DNA of 64,000 nucleotides from positions 1,209,003 through 1,273,002 of the forward strand of contig VWZP01010273.1 in assembly GCA_013396995.1 (NCBI GenBank), written 5' to 3'. The DNA comes from Dicaeum eximium. Lineage: Eukaryota; Chordata; Aves; Passeriformes; Dicaeidae. The position numbers and the translations under genes were made by a program. The notes under the pieces were generated by a model. That model had not been told where the DNA came from. It saw nothing but the letters and a program-made list of their open reading frames with translations, and did no database searches. Of this stretch, positions 40,201 through 47,598 are shown one piece after another. Numbering within the stretch: the stretch's first letter is position 1; every line of letters begins with the position of its first letter.

Positions 40201-43200
40201 CCCCCTTGCATTCCTGCTGGTCCCCGAAGATCAGAGGGGCTGGGTGCAGCTGGGCCTAATTTCTGTTTATAAGCAGTTCAGTGCTGTAAGTCTGGTTGCA
40301 TTCAATACTTTCACAATCACAGATCCACAAACAGTGTGGTTTTTTGAAGCCACAGAAATGCAGATTTGGAGCTGCTGATTATGAATGCACTTACTGCATC
40401 AGTACCAAATATACTAAGGCTAACCAATGATTAACCAAGCTAAGTTAGCAATTCAAGCTAAATGAACAAATTCAGTCTCTCTCTTCACTCTTAATTAAGC
40501 TTAGTTTCACCTGCGTATGTGCCTATGCAGTTGGAAATGCAATTCTTACTAAAGAAGTGCCCTGCTTTGGGAGTGGAGAGAGAAACAAGCCATGTTTTGC
40601 CAGGGTGACTACAGGAACACCACAGAAGACAAAAGCTACTGTTTTACTGAGTAGTATTATGGTTGTGGCAGAATATTTAAACTCCATTGTCCACAAATTT
40701 TCACTTCCTTCTTATGTGCTATCTGATTCATCTCCCTTGAGCTACTTGAATGCTGTCAGGTAAAAAACTTTTTTTTCACTTTTTTTTTATTTTGAAAGCC
40801 TAGTCACTGGTAAATTAGTAGTGCTGAAAGGCACTTACAAAGGGTTCTCTAAGATCTGGAATAAGTCCAAGAATGAGTAGAAATGCTCACTGCCTACAGG
40901 AAGTAGGGATGAACTTGAATGACCAGCAAGCAGAGTGCCTTGGCTGCCTTGGAACTGCAGTCTCAGATACCTAACTTGGATCTTAAGCTTGCTATATATT
41001 CAGCAGTGGCTCCCAGATGTGGTGAAAAGCACCAGAATTGGAGCCTCACATTTCCCTATTATTATAGAACATTGCCTAGACTCTTAACAGAGGCGACAAC
41101 AAAAGATCACTACAGCTGACTGTTTTAAAACACCTGCAGCATTTCAGATGCAGGAGCAGTAACTTCTGCACTTTCCTGTAACATCTGTCTTGTACCTTGG
41201 CAAGTTTCAGTGATTGGATCCAAACCTTCATATAGAGAAATTAATATGGCTTTCTCCATGTCCAGAATGTGAAATCACTGCATAAGTGATCAAAACTCTC
41301 TCCATGTTTTGAGGGAAGGTAAAGTTGGGAGCTTCATAAATGTTATGTTGCATAAAGGATTGATTTTAGTCATGAACTTTATGGAACTACAACACAGTTT
41401 TACAGAAACCTTCAGTACATTTCTTACCTTAAACAAGCTGTATTACTAAACAAAGAAACTTCCATGGAATTTTTTTTAAAGATTATTAAAATTGTCACTG
41501 AGAAGGACTAGATCAACTATATTTACAAGATGTTTGTATTTAACTTCCTTGGTCAGTATATTTAAAAAACCAAACTCTAGTATTAGCCAAACTGAGGACA
41601 TCTTGAATAGTGCTTCATGGTAACCATTGTAAATTCACGGTATCATTATTGTACAGTACTAATGTTTGTTTATTTAACCATTCTTAGGCTCTGAAATAAA
41701 TTGAGGTGATCTCTCACTGGATTTTACTTCTGATGCATTGCTTCCTTTTTAGAATGGCTTCTGTGTTCCTACTTTCCCAAATAATAGTGCTGAGCATGTC
41801 TGCTCTCCCTAGATTGCTCATAAATTCTGTTTGTAAGCTCTTTATGAATTTTGATTATTTGATTAGTTTTAAAGGTTCATCTGTGATTGAGTCCTCTTAA
41901 TCCCAATTTTTTTTTCATTCATTTCAGTCAGCCCTGGCAAATAATTGAAATCCTTTGTACCAAGTGCTAGAAACCTTTTTCTTAGGACTAAGCAAATTGG
42001 GCCACCTAGTGGGTGTGAGGGATTTAAGATAGTGCTGTCAGTCATGAACTAAAACCCAGGTCCAGAAAAGCCCTTGAATGGCTAAGATGAGGCAGGGTAG
42101 AGATGGTGCATGCACAAATCCACTACTGAATTTGTCCTTCTGACCCTGCAAGTCACATATGTAATTTTGAAATTGTTAGGCATAGGTTGGAATATAAATG
42201 CTGTGTAAGATATTCCATTTTCTGTAAATTATTGTTGTTATGCATTGATCGTTACAATAGGAAAAGATGGGAGCAAAATCTTGCCTGAGTTTTCACAACA
42301 GAGCAGTCTACTGAAGGTTGAAAATCTCCTTCTAAACTTCCCTTTTTAACAAACTTGGAATCCTTCATGTTCCACTAGAAACTGTCTTATTCAGACAACA
42401 TTTTTTTCTTTTTTTTTTTGTTTTTGTTTTTTTTTTTCTTTTTTTTTTGTTTTGTTTTGTTTTGTTTTGTTTTACTTTGTAGGCTTTATGCAGTTGGTGG
42501 TCGAGATGGAAGTTCTTGTCTTAAATCAGTAGAATGTTTTGATCCTCATACAAACAAATGGACTCTCTGTTCTCAGATGTCAAAAAGAAGAGGTGGTGTA
42601 GGTGTAACCACCTGGAATGGGTTCTTGTATGCAATAGGTGGCCACGATGCTCCAGCATCCAACTTAACATCCAGGCTGTCAGACTGCGTAGAAAGGTAAT
42701 ATCCTGATGGAGGCATATCCTGCTATGGGATTCTAATAGTGCTACTCTATCGAGTGAGTTATGGAAAGAGCTGTAAGTAGAAACCCAATAAAATAGGTGT
42801 GTTATTTTTAGCATGAACAGAAGAAACTTAACATATAAAAATATACTGTGTAGGCATACTATGATTCAAAATGTTACCAGGACAGATTATCTAAAGCAAA
42901 TCTTCTTAATGCAATTCATCTACATTATTTTAACAATATGATTGAATGAATTAAGACTAGTGTCTTTCAACTTGTTTTTAGCGAGTATGATCTTAGCTAA
43001 ATAATTAATTTCTTTGTACAGTTTTTTAGAACCCTTCAGAGCTCTGTAATTACATTAGTTCTGCTGTAAGCATCTGCAATCTTAAAAAAGATTGTTTCTT
43101 TCAGTCAGATTAAAATATATTCCTTGCCATAAGCATAGCATGGAGTCTCCTATGTAGTTCTCTATTTGACTTGTAAAGAATGTTGATAATGTTCTAGAAC

Positions 43201-45874
43201 CACAGACTTTTTTTCATTAAACCATCTACTGTTTACTGTGCTGATACTTCTGATTTCAAAAGTGTTGGAAATTGTCTTAAGGGTTTTGCATTTTCCATAT
43301 AATTTTCTTAAATTACTTTTAGGGGTCATATTTTTGAAATTGGTAATCTTAGTAATGTTAATCTTAGTACCAAACCAAATTTTGCCAGCCTGTGCTTTGA
43401 CATACAGTATTTAAAGCAAACACTTGCTCTACTGTGGTGTAGCAGCAGAACTGTTTTTGGCATGGTATGTTTAGACGTACAAAATGTAGTAATAGCAGCT
43501 GTATTTGGCTTTATGACTATTTGGAAAGCAGCACAAAGTAGATATCTGGCAAGTGGTGACTTGTGTTACCAGATTACTAAAGAAACAGTTTCAAAGGGAG
43601 AGGAATTGAGAGGGGATAGTCCTTGGAAATTAACACCCAGATCTGTACTGTCCTGTTTTCTACTACCTTGACAACATCAATTCCAGTACATTTTGTCATT
43701 GTTGTTGAATTTTGGTAACAGTTTTAGAGCACAACACAAATTATCTTTTAGGTATGATCCCAAAACAGATATGTGGACTGCTGTGGCCTCTATGAGTATT
43801 AGCAGAGATGCAGTGGGAGTGTGTCTTCTTGGTGACAAGTTGTATGCTGTTGGAGGATATGATGGTCAAACATACCTTAATACCGTGGAGTCTTATGATC
43901 CCCAGACAAATGAATGGACACAGGTATAGTTTCTGATCAGACCATACACTACTATTAATATTTTTATTTCAAATATGCCTCCTTTTGCAAGGAGAATTCA
44001 AATATTCCTTCTCTAAAAGCACTTTCTTACTAGTCTGTTGTGAGTCTCTTTTTTTCCTTTGTGTACCACCTTGAGATGACTTATCTTGAACAGACAGTTG
44101 TTAATTTCCAATAAACTGCCCTCCTTTCTCTTGCAAGAGTATAGCTATTTTCTTTGACAATTTCATGTACTTTTAATAAAATGTATTGCCACATTCCCCA
44201 AGCTGTCATAAAGGATTCTGTTTACATGACTTCCTGTTCTGAAGACAAATGACTATTGTTGATTAGTTGTAGCTCTAATGTGTCTTTCAACATCGATTTT
44301 GTCAAGGTTTTGGTCATTTTTTCATAAATAATCCCTTCCTGAGGTGAATGCTATGTACAGTGTATGCAGGTTCCAGAAAGCCTTTACCCATTTTTCTTTT
44401 TGCAGCTTTAAACTAAAAATAATTCTTCAGTTCATGCTCAGAAACCATTACTGTCAGTTCAGAGCTTGGTTGCTTTTATATAGCTCCAGGAATGTGTCTC
44501 TCTGTAGGAAGAGCACACACAATGACATCCTGAGCTGACTGTTCTTTGGTAGCTAATGCCATTTGAGATACCTTAAAGCATCTCCATCCACAAAAGGTTG
44601 GCAGATACAGCACAGACTCTGTGAGACACCAAGACCCTCCTGGAGTCCAGTTGCAGACCAGGATGAATGTCCAAGCTCATCTGTTATAGCATCAGACACC
44701 AGTATTTAGGCAACTGAATTCTCAACCACCTGAATATGTTATTCTGGTAATAGCCCCAAATTCTGAATTCAAAAAGAGAACTAAACTGCTGTTTATAAAA
44801 ATCCCTGGAACACAAAAAACTCAGCTGTCCATTTCCCTCCATCTCATGCTGCTGCAAGCTCTTAAAACACAAATCATCGAGGAGGATCATCAGAGCTTGG
44901 GGCATTCACGGGTACTGGTAATGATAACCCATGGCATTGTTAGTCCTGCTAAAGAAAAAAAAGGTGTATTTTGAGGACAGAAGCTGCTTCTTACCAGAGG
45001 AGAGAAACTGTGCTTCTCACCATTGCATCTAAATGAATCTCACATGTCTAGGAGGTGACCATCTGTATGTACCTTTGTATCCTTAGCTCTATATCTCACT
45101 GAATGCCATGACCCCAGTATGTAGGACAGTTTCAAACCGTTCCTGGGAAAAAAAGAAATAGGAGAGTTGGCATAAACAGCCTTTTTTGTCCTCAGGATAG
45201 TCTCTGTACCACTTGGTGTGCTATTCACATACACTGCAATACTATGAAGGTCAAAGGGGGAAGCAAAGGGGAGTGTTAGAAACTACTGCCCTCTGTTCAA
45301 ATCCAGCAGAATCTCAGCAGAAAAGGGTCTTGCCATAAGTAAATTCTGTTTGCAATTAAAGAATGAATACTGGTGAATTTATTCTGATTTCAATAACTCT
45401 TAACAGGATTTTATCAAATAATCAAGTAAAAAGGAGAGGTTGCCGCTATAATTTTAGGCATTTTCTGTTTCTGAGAAATGCATTACTTTACCACCCTTTA
45501 CTCAATTGTCTGTCTAGCTCAGGTATCCAGTTTGTACTATAGCAAAGGTTTCTTTTTCCTGTAATACTGAATAATTGCAATTATCAATAAGAATTGCTTG
45601 ATGTCCTTAGGGCTTGCTATTGTTTTCAGAGTACTTCTCTCTGTTAGGTAAAATATCTTTACCTTTTCTTTGTGTTTGTATCCAATTTTGGACCAATTTG
45701 TAAGTCATGTTAACTGAGCATGGGTGATATTGTCATTCTGCTGCAGCCATATAATTAGGGGGAAAAACTACTTAAAGCTGACTGCATTTATCTCATGGAT
45801 GGTTTGTTTGTTTACAGGTTGCACCACTGTGCTTAGGAAGAGCTGGAGCATGTGTTGTGACTGTAAAACTCTGA
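15840..45874 (+). CDS. KLHL5: KLHL5, Kelch-like protein 5 (whole coding span, 11 exons)
   Basis: A BTB-Kelch protein. The family supplies substrate adaptors for CUL3-RING ubiquitin ligases (BTB binds CUL3, Kelch binds substrate) and includes actin-associated members. KLHL5 itself is little characterised. Coding exons: 15840-16216, 21110-21292, 26939-27075, 27854-28050, 35477-35689, 38164-38350, 39216-39440, 39770-39932, 42483-42695, 43752-43923 and 45818-45874. They total 2124 nt, giving 707 aa and a TGA stop, with all phases consistent. The order is an N-terminal region (1-140), BTB (~165-270), BACK (~275-380) and six Kelch repeats (~418-707) with GG motifs such as FAVGGMD, VVGGRDG and YAVGGHDG. 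The identity rests on strong resemblance to human KLHL5, including the specific N-terminus MSGSRKEFDVKQILKIRWRW and the end GRAGACVVTVKL. The close paralogues KLHL1 and KLHL4 have different N-termini. The start at 15840 has A at -3; an upstream in-frame extension is possible. Confidence 0.96.
16373..16394 (+). repeat. 22-nt direct repeat, copy 2
   Basis: Identical to 15638-15659. It is followed by a pyrimidine tract and an AG (ttttctttttgcag, ending 16424), so the upstream copy's acceptor arrangement is echoed here without an obvious coding exon. Confidence 0.85.
16396..16631 (+). repeat. 18-nt direct repeat pair in KLHL5 intron
   Basis: The string gattctgacctcatgttt occurs exactly at 16396-16413 and again at 16614-16631, 218 bp apart and directly beside the 22-nt repeat copy at 16373. 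Confidence 0.8.
19076..19099. other. assembly gap (24 N)
   Basis: A run of N directly follows a poly-T tract, consistent with a homopolymer-induced sequencing break in intron DNA. Confidence 0.99.
21110..21292 (+). CDS. KLHL5: KLHL5 coding exon 2 (start of BTB)
   Basis: Residues 126-187. It includes MEPCTSDEFFQALNHAEQTF and leads into the first BTB strands (LCDVVLVAGDRRIPAHR). The acceptor is a tandem NAGNAG, ttcagcag. Using the second AG gives C-R-T at the junction, as I recall for human; the first AG (exon start 21107) would add one Ser. The donor is cacag|gtaagt. Confidence 0.94.
21293..26938 (+). other. KLHL5 intron 2 (after coding exon 2)
   Basis: A 5.6-kb AT-rich intron. Apart from the small tandem duplication at 21821 I recognise no repeat family, exon or RNA gene. 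Open frames are all under 115 codons and without recognisable motifs. Confidence 0.7.
21821..21856 (+). repeat. tandem duplication of an 18-bp unit
   Basis: Two adjacent units, aaaatctaggaaaatacc and aaaatctaggaagatacc, differ at one base. Intronic and probably a replication-slippage product. Confidence 0.8.
26939..27075 (+). CDS. KLHL5: KLHL5 coding exon 3 (BTB)
   Basis: Residues 187-233, LVLSSVSDYFAAMFTNDV followed by REARQEEIKMEGVEPKALWA and ending YAYTG. This is the BTB core with the helix that in family members forms part of the CUL3-binding face. The acceptor is tactcag|a after a long T/C tract; the donor is acag|gtaatt, phase 1. Confidence 0.95.
27207..27545 (-). mobile_element. CR1 LINE 3' fragment
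   Basis: Reads as the reverse complement of a CR1 3' end: aatcatagaat..., gagttggaaccaac, ccctgctcagaaaaccccaac, the ctctgtcaggctggtgctgtgacc block, and ccattcccttgggtcctgtc. It resembles the 63183-63520 copy in this window but is more diverged and has almost no CpG. It fills much of the short intron between KLHL5 coding exons 3 and 4. Confidence 0.9.
27854..28050 (+). CDS. KLHL5: KLHL5 coding exon 4 (end of BTB, start of BACK)
   Basis: Residues 233-298, RLELKEDNIECLLSTACLLQ through FADAQGCTDLHKVAHNYTM. It carries the BTB C-terminal helices, the 3-box-like region used by CUL3 adaptors, and the first BACK helices. The acceptor is ttactag|gt; the donor follows an ATG codon (atg|gtatgt), phase 0. 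Confidence 0.95.
28051..35476 (+). other. large KLHL5 intron 4
   Basis: 7.4 kb of AT-rich intron. It has a short (ATA)n run at 30498-30521. Nothing else recognisable was found. Open stretches between 32260 and 33450 (up to 108 codons) show no known motif or plausible exon boundaries. Confidence 0.7.
30498..30521. repeat. (AAT)n microsatellite
   Basis: About seven tandem AAT/ATA units in intronic DNA. Confidence 0.85.
35477..35689 (+). CDS. KLHL5: KLHL5 coding exon 5 (BACK)
   Basis: Residues 299-369, ENFMEVIRNQEFLLLPATEI to LSKLLAYIRLPLLAPQ. The BACK domain is recognised by the conserved helices and the ETILNALLTWVRHD segment. The acceptor lies behind a poly-T tract; both boundaries are phase 0, and 213 nt is a whole number of codons. 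Confidence 0.95.
36290..36835 (+). mobile_element. CR1 LINE fragment with decayed ORF2 C-terminus
   Basis: In the + orientation the 36479-36733 frame reads LHLEYCVQFWAPQ and VQRRATKMVKGLE, the signature end of the CR1 reverse-transcriptase ORF2, followed by the ctgaggg...cttggtctgttcagcctgga block. The frame is broken by stops and indels, and the 3' end is missing after about 36835. It is the same family as 63183-64000, in opposite orientation, and lies in the KLHL5 intron after coding exon 5. Confidence 0.92.
38164..38350 (+). CDS. KLHL5: KLHL5 coding exon 6 (BACK end, Kelch 1 start)
   Basis: Residues 370-432, FLADMENNALFRDDIECQKL followed by PRTKPRKSTVG and the first Kelch strand VLFAVGGMDATK. 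The acceptor is ttcccag|t; the donor is aaaag|gtattg, phase 1. Confidence 0.95.
39216..39440 (+). CDS. KLHL5: KLHL5 coding exon 7 (Kelch 1-2)
   Basis: Residues 432-507. It completes Kelch 1 (ATSIEKYELRTNTWTPVANM) and contains Kelch 2 (KLFVVGGRDGLKTLNTVECY) with the GG, Tyr and Trp positions conserved. The acceptor is catttag|ga; the donor is cttg|gtatgt. Confidence 0.96.
39549..39580. other. assembly gap (32 N)
   Basis: The N run directly follows a poly-G stretch (from about 39535), typical of sequencing dropout. It lies in the short intron between KLHL5 coding exons 7 and 8 and does not affect coding sequence. Confidence 0.99.
39770..39932 (+). CDS. KLHL5: KLHL5 coding exon 8 (Kelch 3)
   Basis: Residues 507-561. 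Kelch 3 reads PMYAVGGHDGWSYLNTVERW and ends STPRSTVGVAILNGK. The acceptor is gttttag|ga; the donor is ggaaa|gtatgt, phase 2, completed by g at the next exon. Confidence 0.96.
39933..42482 (+). other. KLHL5 intron 8
   Basis: 2.55 kb. The 40030-41250 stretch is less AT-rich than its surroundings and may be an old unrecognised repeat, but I could not place it in a family. It ends in the TTTTG tract listed separately. Confidence 0.6.
42410..42475 (+). repeat. poly-T / (TTTTG)n tract at the exon 9 acceptor
   Basis: A mixed poly-T run followed by five TTTTG units ends about 10 nt before the acceptor AG at 42481-42482 and supplies the polypyrimidine tract for KLHL5 coding exon 9. Confidence 0.9.
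42483..42695 (+). CDS. KLHL5: KLHL5 coding exon 9 (Kelch 4-5)
   Basis: Residues 561-632. Kelch 4 is LYAVGGRDGSSCLKSVECFD. Kelch 5 begins LYAIGGHDAPASNLTSRLSD, which carries the family's longer inter-strand loop. The donor is gaaag|gtaata, phase 2. Confidence 0.96.
43752..43923 (+). CDS. KLHL5: KLHL5 coding exon 10 (Kelch 5-6)
   Basis: Residues 632-689, YDPKTDMWTAVASMSISRDA and LYAVGGYDGQTYLNTVESYD. It completes Kelch 5 and holds most of Kelch 6. The acceptor is cttttag|g; the donor is acacag|gtatag, phase 0. Confidence 0.96.
43924..45817 (+). other. KLHL5 last intron
   Basis: 1.9 kb. The 44560-45240 part is somewhat less AT-rich and could be an old repeat, but no family was recognised and no frame there looks like a real exon. 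Confidence 0.6.
45818..45874 (+). CDS. KLHL5: KLHL5 coding exon 11 (C-terminus and stop)
   Basis: The last 18 residues, VAPLCLGRAGACVVTVKL, then TGA at 45872-45874. The acceptor is tttacag|g. This C-terminal strand closes the Kelch propeller. Confidence 0.96.
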   Translation, partial: VAPLCLGRAGACVVTVKL

Positions 45875-46330
45875 ATCTTTTCTCTGGGAAAGTGACATTT
45901 TCCTGTGTAGACTCAGAAGATTACTTTTTCCTCCAGCAAACTACGAGTGCACCAATAAACACCAGGTGCAGGATATCTACCACAGCAAAGTGTTTGGTCT
46001 GAAGCTGACATGATCTTCTTATGGACCAATATTAAGCACTTTTTAAAAACTTTTTAAAAACTTTTGTTATGCATATGTTACAAGAATTCTACTTGTAAGA
46101 AAGTCAGCTGCAACCTGCCAGTTGAAGAAGAGGACTTCTGTTTAGGAAGTGCTAAGAAAATGAGTGAACTCACTGTAATAATCACATGTCATGGTTCCAG
46201 GACCTTGAGTTCCCCAAATGATGCTGTAAATGGATATACTTTGATATAATTGGGTCTGTCTCTGGATGAAACAAGTTATAGGATTGGACCCCATAGATTT
46301 AATTTGCCTGTAATAAACGCAAATAGGTAT
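45875..46330 (+). other. KLHL5: KLHL5 3'UTR
   Basis: Non-coding sequence after the stop, with AATAAA hexamers at 45954-45959 and 46312-46317. The second is followed by AT-rich sequence. Further downstream use is possible, as no later perfect AATAAA was noticed before the WDR19 island. The real cleavage site is not determined from sequence. Confidence 0.6.
46312..46317 (+). terminator. KLHL5: candidate poly(A) signal for KLHL5
   Basis: A canonical AATAAA 438 nt after the stop codon; another lies at 45954, 80 nt after the stop. The later one leaves a more usual UTR length. Confidence 0.45.
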
Positions 46331-47400
46331 CTGATAACTACAAGGCGGGCTAACAAACCAATGCAAACTATTGTAAATGGCAGGTGTAATGCCTGCCTTG
46401 GAAATGAAGTTGTGTATTTGGTGAATCTTTTGCACTTTTTATCATCATTCCTAGTTTAGCAAACTTTTTATTTAACCAAAGCATTTTAAATATTGTCTTA
46501 TGCTAACAGAAACCTGCTATTTAATAATTTCTGACATATATTTTTGACATCCAGTGTACTTTTTGTATTTTCAAAGTTGTTATGCAAGATGCAGAACATC
46601 ATACCTTTTTCTCTGCTTTGGTTCTTGTATTTACTTTGCTATTTGTATGGGTTATTGGAAGAATTCTAAAGTGTGATTAACAATTAACCAATTTAAGTAT
46701 AATATTTGCACTTTGGGATTTTGAAGCATTCCATTATATCTAGACTAATTACATTTTTAAACGAGGCTTTGCACTACTATGAGAAGTATAATTTTATAAG
46801 ATGAAGAAATGGTCTCTTTCCTGTAAGGTTATTTAAAAATGTAAAGGGCCCAATCCTGCCAGATGCTCAGCTGCCACCATTTAAGCGTGTTCAGCATCTT
46901 ACAGGAGAGTGACGTGTGCCTCGTGGGACTGTATCAAATTAGTTACCTTATTTAACAGTTACCTAATTTTTTCAGATACTTTATAATTTGCCTTTCTCGA
47001 GCCCTCTGCTGTTACACCGGGTTGCTTTGAACGGTCTAAATGTTCTCGGGAGAAGCCTTTTTGTATTTGCTTTTACGTGCCTTGTCTCTTATGTTCTCCG
47101 AACAGCACCGCGCGTGAAAAACGGGAAGATGTGAACTCATTGAATGTTTTGGGTTTGTTTTTTGGTTTTTTTTGAAGTTTGAAGTGCCCGATACCCGAAG
47201 TCCTTTGTACATTTGTAATTTTAAACGTATGTTTTAACGCTCTCGGCGAACTATTTATTGTTTTAAAAGAAATCGATGACACTTTGTGATGAAGCTTTGC
47301 AGTTGGAATACAGCTGATCTCAAGAGGCTTTGCTGGCGGTTGTGTGCCTTTATTCCCTCGCTTAGATCCCGTTGTGCGTGCCTGCCGTCTAAAAACGCTC
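46331..47400. other. KLHL5-WDR19 intergenic segment
   Basis: About 1.1 kb, AT-rich at first and grading into GC-richer sequence from about 46850. No gene is recognised. An extended KLHL5 3'UTR could cover part of it. Confidence 0.55.
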
Positions 47401-47516
47401 CTTTCCTTCTGAGAACTGCCCGCACGCCGCTCCGGGCCCGCGGCCTCACGCGGAGCTCCTCCCGACGGGGACCGGGGCCGGGGCCGAGGCCGCTCTGCCC
47501 GCGCCCGGCCCGCTCC

Positions 47517-47530
47517 GTCTCCGCGGTAAC
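47517..47530 (+). promoter_or_regulatory. X-box-like RFX site
   Basis: GTCTCC-GC-GGTAAC matches the consensus GTNRCC-N(0-3)-RGYAAC at every constrained position except one (T instead of R). It lies 63 bp upstream of the WDR19 ATG. RFX factors drive ciliary and IFT genes through X-boxes close to the start, so position and target fit well. Confidence 0.65.
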
Positions 47531-47550
47531 CGCGGCGCCGTGGGCGGGCG

Positions 47551-47560
47551 GCGCATGCGC
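47551..47560. promoter_or_regulatory. NRF1 binding site
   Basis: GCGCATGCGC is a perfect palindromic NRF1 core, 33 bp before the WDR19 ATG inside the CpG island. Confidence 0.65.
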
Positions 47561-47596
47561 GGTGCCGGCGCTGGCAGCCCGCGGTGGCCGCGATGA
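47555..47596 (+). CDS. upstream ORF overlapping the WDR19 start
   Basis: An ATG inside the NRF1 palindrome opens a 13-codon frame whose TGA stop (47594-47596) overlaps the WDR19 ATG as ATGA. It is only relevant if transcription begins upstream of 47555. It would then be expected to reduce WDR19 initiation or allow termination-reinitiation. No evidence of translation. Confidence 0.3.
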   Translation: MRGAGAGSPRWPR

Positions 47597-47598
47597 AG
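47593..47598 (+). CDS. WDR19: WDR19 coding exon 1 (Met-Lys only)
   Basis: ATG AAG followed by the donor gtgggt. Only two codons lie in this exon; human WDR19 also begins Met-Lys. It sits inside the CpG island. Confidence 0.85.

Noticed and set aside
40030..41250. Less AT-rich block in KLHL5 intron 8, considered as an old transposon
   Set aside because: No CR1, LTR or TIR signature was recognised. A RepeatMasker run with an avian library would decide.
45724..46459. Open frames overlapping the last KLHL5 exon and 3'UTR
   Set aside because: The KLHL5 frame stops at 45874. The others are short, unconserved-looking UTR frames.
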